Source: Volvox africanus
Lineage: Eukaryota > Chlorophyta > Chlorophyceae > Chlamydomonadales > Volvocaceae
Direction of reading: 5' to 3'
NCBI GenBank assembly: GCA_030268105.1
Contig: BSDZ01000013.1
Coordinates: 2,957,001 to 3,021,000 of the forward strand
DNA length: 64,000 nt
Shown: positions 58,830 through 64,000 of the stretch, in pieces
How positions within the stretch are numbered: position 1 is the first letter of the stretch
How the letters are laid out: the number at the start of each line of letters is the position of its first letter
Program-made: the position numbers and the translations under genes
The notes under the pieces: model-generated
What the model saw: only the letters and a program-made list of their open reading frames with translations
Told to the model about the DNA's origin: nothing
Databases searched by the model: none

Positions 58830-61800
58830 TTAATCGCGCAGCGCTGCAGCCGCTGCGGCAGCCCATTGGTTTGCCACTGCGACATCTTCACTGCTATACG
58901 CAGCGAACGTCACCTGATCCACTCGCACCGCACCCTCCCGCGCTGCAGCTATCGACGCGTCTTGCTCGGCCTGCAGCTCATCTGCGGCCTCCAGCAGCTC
59001 CCCGAGCTGAGTTACCAACTGTACCACGCCCACCCCCAAAACCGCCGCAGACACGTGAGGACGTACGTGGCAAAGCGTACGGGTGATGGCACCATCCAGG
59101 GAGGGGAAAAAGGGCAGGGCAGGGTGTTCCAGTCCAGAGTAACCAGTGGAGACAAGAAGGGGTGTTCTGGCAGCACGCAGAGCGCTCACATACACATCCA
59201 CATGCACATGCATCGGCTTCACGCGGCTACGTGCTGTCAGAGATTACCTGCTCAAAGGTGGGCCGCACATTGGGGTCTGCAGCCCAGCACGCCTCCGCCA
59301 TTACCACCAATCGTCGTGGTGCATGTGGCGGGAACTCAGGTCGCATACCCGCCACCGCCACCTGAGACCGCACAGCCGCAAGAGGGGAGATAAGACTCAG
59401 CCCGGTAAGGGACGGCGTGTCGTGATACTGCTTAAGTACGAAAATAGCATTACGACCAACTAGAAGTTAAGAAAGAGTTCGAGAGACGCAAATCCCCGCC
59501 AGTCGATGGATCTTCGAAGCCTACCCACCCAAGTCCCCTTACCTTGATCCACCCTCAACACACAAAAACACATACGGAATGTGCACATGCGTGCCATCCG
59601 GATTAGTATTGATTAGAAAGGTCATATGTCCCCATAGCGCTGCCTGCTGACGTCTGCACCGTACCTTATACACGATCTCTGCGTAGCGCATACCCGCAAA
59701 CGGTATTCCCCCTGTCACCAGTTGCCACACTGGTATGAATGGGAACAAGGGCGAGCGAGGGGGAGTGAGGGAGAGAGTGAGGGGAATGGACACATAAGCC
59801 CCCCCAAGCCTCAAGGGAAAGGGAAATGATGATGCGTCAAGAAGAAGGCACAAGAGACGAGCGTATTAAGGGTTTGTGGTACGCACAACTTTAAATGGAC
59901 GTAACCAAGGCACATTGCTGCTGCTGCTGTCGCTTCACTTCCCTTGGCTAATGTAGTATTTGTAAAATGTAAGGCACACACAACCAAGCCCTATATAAGG
60001 TTGTGCCAAGATGCGGCACTCAACTAGCTCTGTGAAGGCCACAGAAGTAAATTGCTTGACCCGCCACCCGATGAAGCTCCGCAGCGGCAACTTGGCCCCC
60101 GGCAAATCCCTCAAGCTGCCGCCAATACTACGTCAGACATCACACTTCACGAGTCAGTCACACTTCACTCCACGGCACGGCACTAGCACAGCACTGCAAT
60201 GATACCGCACAGCACCGCACAACTGCCACGAGATAGTGCCGTCACTTAAATACATATAGTGCCTTTCCATCACCAACTATGATAGTGCAGTGTTATGACG
60301 ACACACAGCACCGCCACACATGAACCAAACCACTCCTCGATTGTCGTTCACCAACAGCCCCTCAGCTCGGCATGTCGGTCAGTTGCCTACACCGAGCAAA
60401 GCACTGTGGGACCCACCATCGCAGCCACTCACATATAATTCCAAAGCTGAATACGTCGCAGGAAGGCCGCAATTTCCCTGTCTGCAGAAGCACCGGACAC
60501 ATGTGAGTCACCTGCACGGGAAGGGAGGAGGGAGGGCCGGCGAATAAACGCGACCTGGCAGCGTTGTTGAGGAGGGAGGGAAGGGAGGAGGTTGGAAGAG
60601 CGGGAGGAAGACAGGGACGACCTAGCGTGGCAAGTATTTCGCCACCTGCTACCCAACATGCACAAACATACACAGTTACACACATACACACAGCGCATGT
60701 CCTCACCGTGCCCAAGGTGCCCGTAGACAAATGAGAGGAGGCTTCGTTGAAGGCTCTACTCAAACCGAAATCCGCCACCTGCACGATCCGCATGTCAATC
60801 AACAAAACCTCCTCCGTTTAACAAAAACTGGCACGGAGGGGAAGGCTGCGTGCGTTGGGAAGCACGGCACAAACACACGGCGGCAGCCACGCGACGTGTT
60901 TGGGGTGGGGCGGCGAGTGTATTTTGTCATCGCCTCAGAAAGCCAGCTACTGTAATTGGAGCGATCACTGGTTGTGTCTTGCGTGGATTTATTAGGGGTT
61001 AGGAAGGGCGACAACGTAACCCGTTAGGTTGTCTTTGAGAACACTAACGATTCTACTGGTTCTATTTGCCATCCTTACCTTTGCCACGTACGGCACAGCG
61101 TACGAGCATTTGGGCAACGGCGCAGAAACCGCCGCTGCTGGTTCATTGGCCCCCGGAGGGAAGGAGGTGGAGGCGGAGGCGGAGGCGGAGGCGGAGGAAG
61201 CCGGGGACCCGGGAGAGCGTAAGCCGCCGGCGTCGCTGCATCCGTCGCTGCCACCGCCGCCGAATGAGGAGCCATCCGTGGTCCCGATGCTGGCTGCCGT
61301 TGCACCCACCATTGGCTGTCGCTCGGATGGCAACAATTGGGCTGATGGCCCCGCGATGGCGGCGGAGCTGGGTGCGGCAGTAGCGGCGGCAGCACAGCCG
61401 CCACCGCTGGGCACAGAGGCACCTCCGTTCGGGTGCTGTGGCTGCCTTGTCCTCAACAGCACATTTTCGCACTTCAGATCCCTGCCTCCCCCCCCCAAAC
61501 ACACACGCACACACACACAGTCGAATTATGGATGCAACATAAGGGAGGCGTGTTGCGAAAAGAATACAACAGCGCAGCACAGCACAGAGAACAAGGCGCA
61601 AAGGATAGTGAGCTATTCGAGGAGGGCAGGGCATCAACAGCTCGGATGAGAAGGTGAGAAGCAGAAAGAAGTCGGTCCTGGCGGATAGAGTTGAGTTGCA
61701 TAAAAGGGACTGTAAATGACATGGCTAACCGCACAGACAAGTCGTGCGTCGTGCGGGTGGCGGTTATGACGACGGCAGCATGGCACCCACCCGTGGCACA

Positions 61801-63427
61801 CATTAAGCGCGTGCAGGTACGCCATCCCTGTAGCGATATCTCGCGCCACTGACAGCACAGCCCTCTGCAGCGAGGAAGGGGGAACGGGGCGGACCCGGAG
61901 AGGGTGGTTACGCGTTGTGTATGTGTGCGGGGTGGCACAATGCAAATGCACCACGCCATAAGGTAATAAAAAAGGAGATAAAAGGAGATAAAAAGGATAA
62001 AAATGAAAGGATAACCAGAGACCCAAACAATGGTAGTCATGAGCACCAAACGTGATGGATTCAGCACTATGCAAGACTGATGGGCGACGTGTTTGGTGGT
62101 CAAATGTTGGTCGGTTGGTTCGTTGGTTCAGGCGCATCTCTCAGAGATCACCAAAAACCAGATAACCATAACCGTACTAGATAAAAGGTAGGTAGTTGTG
62201 GTTGTCAAAACCGTTTACAACTTCAGTTGTTGAAAGACAAACCCCGTACACGCGCGCACAAACATCCACACGTACCCGCATATCCGACCTTACCAGGTGT
62301 GCCAGCACCGAAGGCTTAATCGATTCTGGCCCCGCCCCCGCCCCCACTCCCGCCATCTGCTGCCCCGCTTCTGGCCTGCCCAGGCCCCCCACGGGATCGC
62401 CAGCTGGCTCAATGCCACAAAGTGCCGTCACCACTGCATTGGCGGCGGCAGCGGCCCCGGCCGTTAATTCCTCGGCCAGTAAGGTGGCTCTGGCGCTCAG
62501 GTGGGTCGCCAAGGAACCTGAAGGAATGGGGAAACGTCGTGGGCGGGGCCGAAAGGGAGAATGAGGGGGAATAAGAATGAAACAAATCCTGGTGCTGATA
62601 TTGAAGGAATGAGGACTAACCGTGAGGGTCGAATGATGGCCGTCGTCATCGGAAGTCGGAAAGGTGGAAAGAAGCTGTGATGTAAACTAGGTAATCGCCA
62701 AGGCTGCCAAGGGGAGGGAGGGGGAACGACGAATAAACGAGACATGATACTGGTGCAGACGCAGCTATAAAGCATGGCTAGCCGCGAAAGGGGGAAGGAG
62801 GGGGTTGAGCCATGCATCCGCGAAGCGGGTCTATGTGGTGTCACGTCCAGAATGAACCTGGTCCATATGACGGAGACGTGAGTGGCTAAAAGCTGCCATG
62901 CACAGCCAGTTAGGGAGAAGATGACACAGTTTAGGAACCGGGGGAGGGGCACGGAGGAATATGCCCAATGTGAGATGATCCTTCACGGGAAAGGGGATAA
63001 TTAGGCAATTGACTGCGAGTGCAAAGAAAGAGGGAGTACAACGAAAAAACCATGGTAAAGAAATAAACAATCCCCATAATAATAAGCAAGGTAAGAAGAG
63101 TGATCCACGCAGTGTTTGTGCAACGATGCTGATAAATAGATTGGGGAAAGGGGGTGAAAGGAGGGAAAAAGGGGGAGGAGGAGGGGAATTACGGTGCACC
63201 GGCTGTAATGATGGATAACCAAATCTGCCGGAAGCCTTCTGTTGGGGTTTTAACGAATTGAACTACTAACTTGCGACCCTAACCACTTTACACCAAAAAC
63301 TAAGCGTACCGCACTTCCATAATACACACGCGCGCGCACCTGCATCGCAGTATTCGAATACTAGCCACGTCTCCAAAGTGGGAGAGGGACTGCCAGCGGT
63401 GATGGTGCTTGTGCGCAAGGACTCCAA
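58830..63427 (-). CDS. TKL-type protein kinase, N-terminal part missing
   Basis: Serine/threonine (Raf/MLK-like, TKL) kinase, 5' incomplete: the N-lobe exons with the Gly-loop and catalytic Lys are not seen and probably lie beyond the right edge. Nine exons (63340-63427, 62294-62517, 61791-61864, 61079-61481, 60707-60778, 60433-60511, 59665-59729, 59248-59361, 58830-59018) join in frame. Visible motifs: hinge ETWLVFEYCDAGSL; RDIATGMAYLHALNVCHG; catalytic loop HGDLKCENVLL (Gly replaces Arg of HRD); VADFGLSR; activation segment STGTLGTVTHMCPVLLQTGK; CDVFSFGIILWQLVTGGIPF; PEFPPHAPRRLV; CWAADPNVRPTFEQ. Two inserts are unusual: about 55 residues after GSLATHL, and about 115 low-complexity residues between ENVLL and VADFG. 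The APE glutamate is Val. A C-terminal helical tail of about 60 residues follows the domain. Confidence 0.9.
61160..61200 (-). repeat. Coding GGAGGC-type repeat in the kinase insert
   Basis: The plus strand reads GGAGGC repeats. In the kinase frame it encodes alternating Ala and Ser inside the insert between catalytic loop and DFG. Confidence 0.75.
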
Positions 63428-64000
63428 CTGACGGCGGGACATTATGGAAGGCATGACAATGCGACAAAACCGGTAAGGGGGGAAAGGCGGTGGGGTAGCG
63501 TGGGCAAGATCCCGTGTGCAATGTGTCTTAGGGCTTAGGGGAGGGGTTGGCGCAGGGGACAAGGTGGCTAGCGACTGACCCAGACACAGGCACACGTTGG
63601 GTAGTTGAGTGTGTATGTGTGTATGTGTATGTGTGTATGTGTATGTGTATGTGTGTATGTAAGTTCAAAATGACAGCCGCGTCAGCGCGGATGGGTCCTG
63701 GCATGGAGAGAAAGCATGCGTAGACGTGGATGGAAACATGTGAACCTCGTTTCGATTGGGCGCTGATTACCTGACGTCAAGCCGGGGGATAATCGTACGC
63801 CCGGGAAAGGGATATGAGTGCGATTGCTAAGACATGTGGATATGCGGGCTCTGCGCATAGCAGGCGGTGTGTTGATCGTTGCTGGCATGATGAGAGATGA
63901 GGCTGCGGGTCGAAACAATTCTGCTCCCCCGTGCAGGGGAACAGGGCAACAGAAACACAGGAATACACATCCAGGAACGCACAGAAAGACAAACATACAG
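63428..64000. other. Window edge, probable kinase intron or upstream exons
   Basis: The next upstream kinase exon (HPNVV/beta-4 region) should lie on this side, but no clear exon was found in the last 570 bp. It is probably mostly intron. Confidence 0.35.
63609..63662. repeat. (GTGTAT)n microsatellite
   Basis: GTGTATGT units repeated about eight times, probably in an intron of the partial kinase gene. Confidence 0.85.

Overview
The window is nuclear DNA from a green alga, most likely a volvocine chlorophyte (Chlamydomonas/Volvox relatives). The evidence is the dense GT-AG introns, TGTAA motifs downstream of several stop codons, Gly/Ala/Gln/Pro-rich insertions inside conserved domains, many microsatellites, and a nuclear intron-containing gene for mitochondrial ATP synthase alpha with an N-terminal presequence. 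There is no sign of operons, phage, CRISPR or organellar gene order. Exons were joined by hand from domain continuity and splice phase. For most genes the joined length is an exact multiple of three, which is an internal check, but no transcript data were available.

Layout, left to right: an unrecognised protein (+, 1445-3206); a class II histone deacetylase of the bacterial HDAH type (-, 5017-8379); a small organelle-targeted KGG-repeat/group 1 LEA-like stress protein (-, 9041-11180); a possible small lipidated protein (+, 11492-11725); a split-SET (SMYD-like) methyltransferase (-, 12461-15502); an hnRNP U-like SPRY plus P-loop protein (+, 15960-21843); ATP1 (-, 22803-25999); a PUB-domain protein (+, 28075-28880); a short-chain dehydrogenase/reductase (-, 29845-34964); a GDT1/TMEM165-type cation transporter (-, 37082-38755); an organellar ribosomal protein uS15 (+, 39062-42522); a large photolyase/cryptochrome-superfamily protein (+, 44514-51916); a PHO80/U-type cyclin (-, 55533-58132); and a TKL-type protein kinase whose N-terminal exons run off the right edge (-, 58830-63427).

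The genes do not form one pathway. Their products act in chromatin and RNA (deacetylase, SET protein, hnRNP U), mitochondria or plastids (ATP1, uS15, possibly the LEA-like protein), DNA repair or light sensing (photolyase), ion transport (GDT1) and signalling (cyclin, kinase). Three neighbour pairs are divergent with short shared upstream regions of about 306-457 bp.

No undescribed multi-gene system was found. The most unusual points are: 60-nt exons that each encode one 20-residue LEA repeat, one of them followed by a GC-AG intron; a strongly strand-asymmetric CCCCTCAT minisatellite filling an intron of the photolyase gene; a kinase with a non-consensus APE motif and a long insertion between catalytic loop and DFG; several very small exons (12-34 nt); and an HDAC that matches bacterial HDAH more than plant HDACs in the motifs compared.
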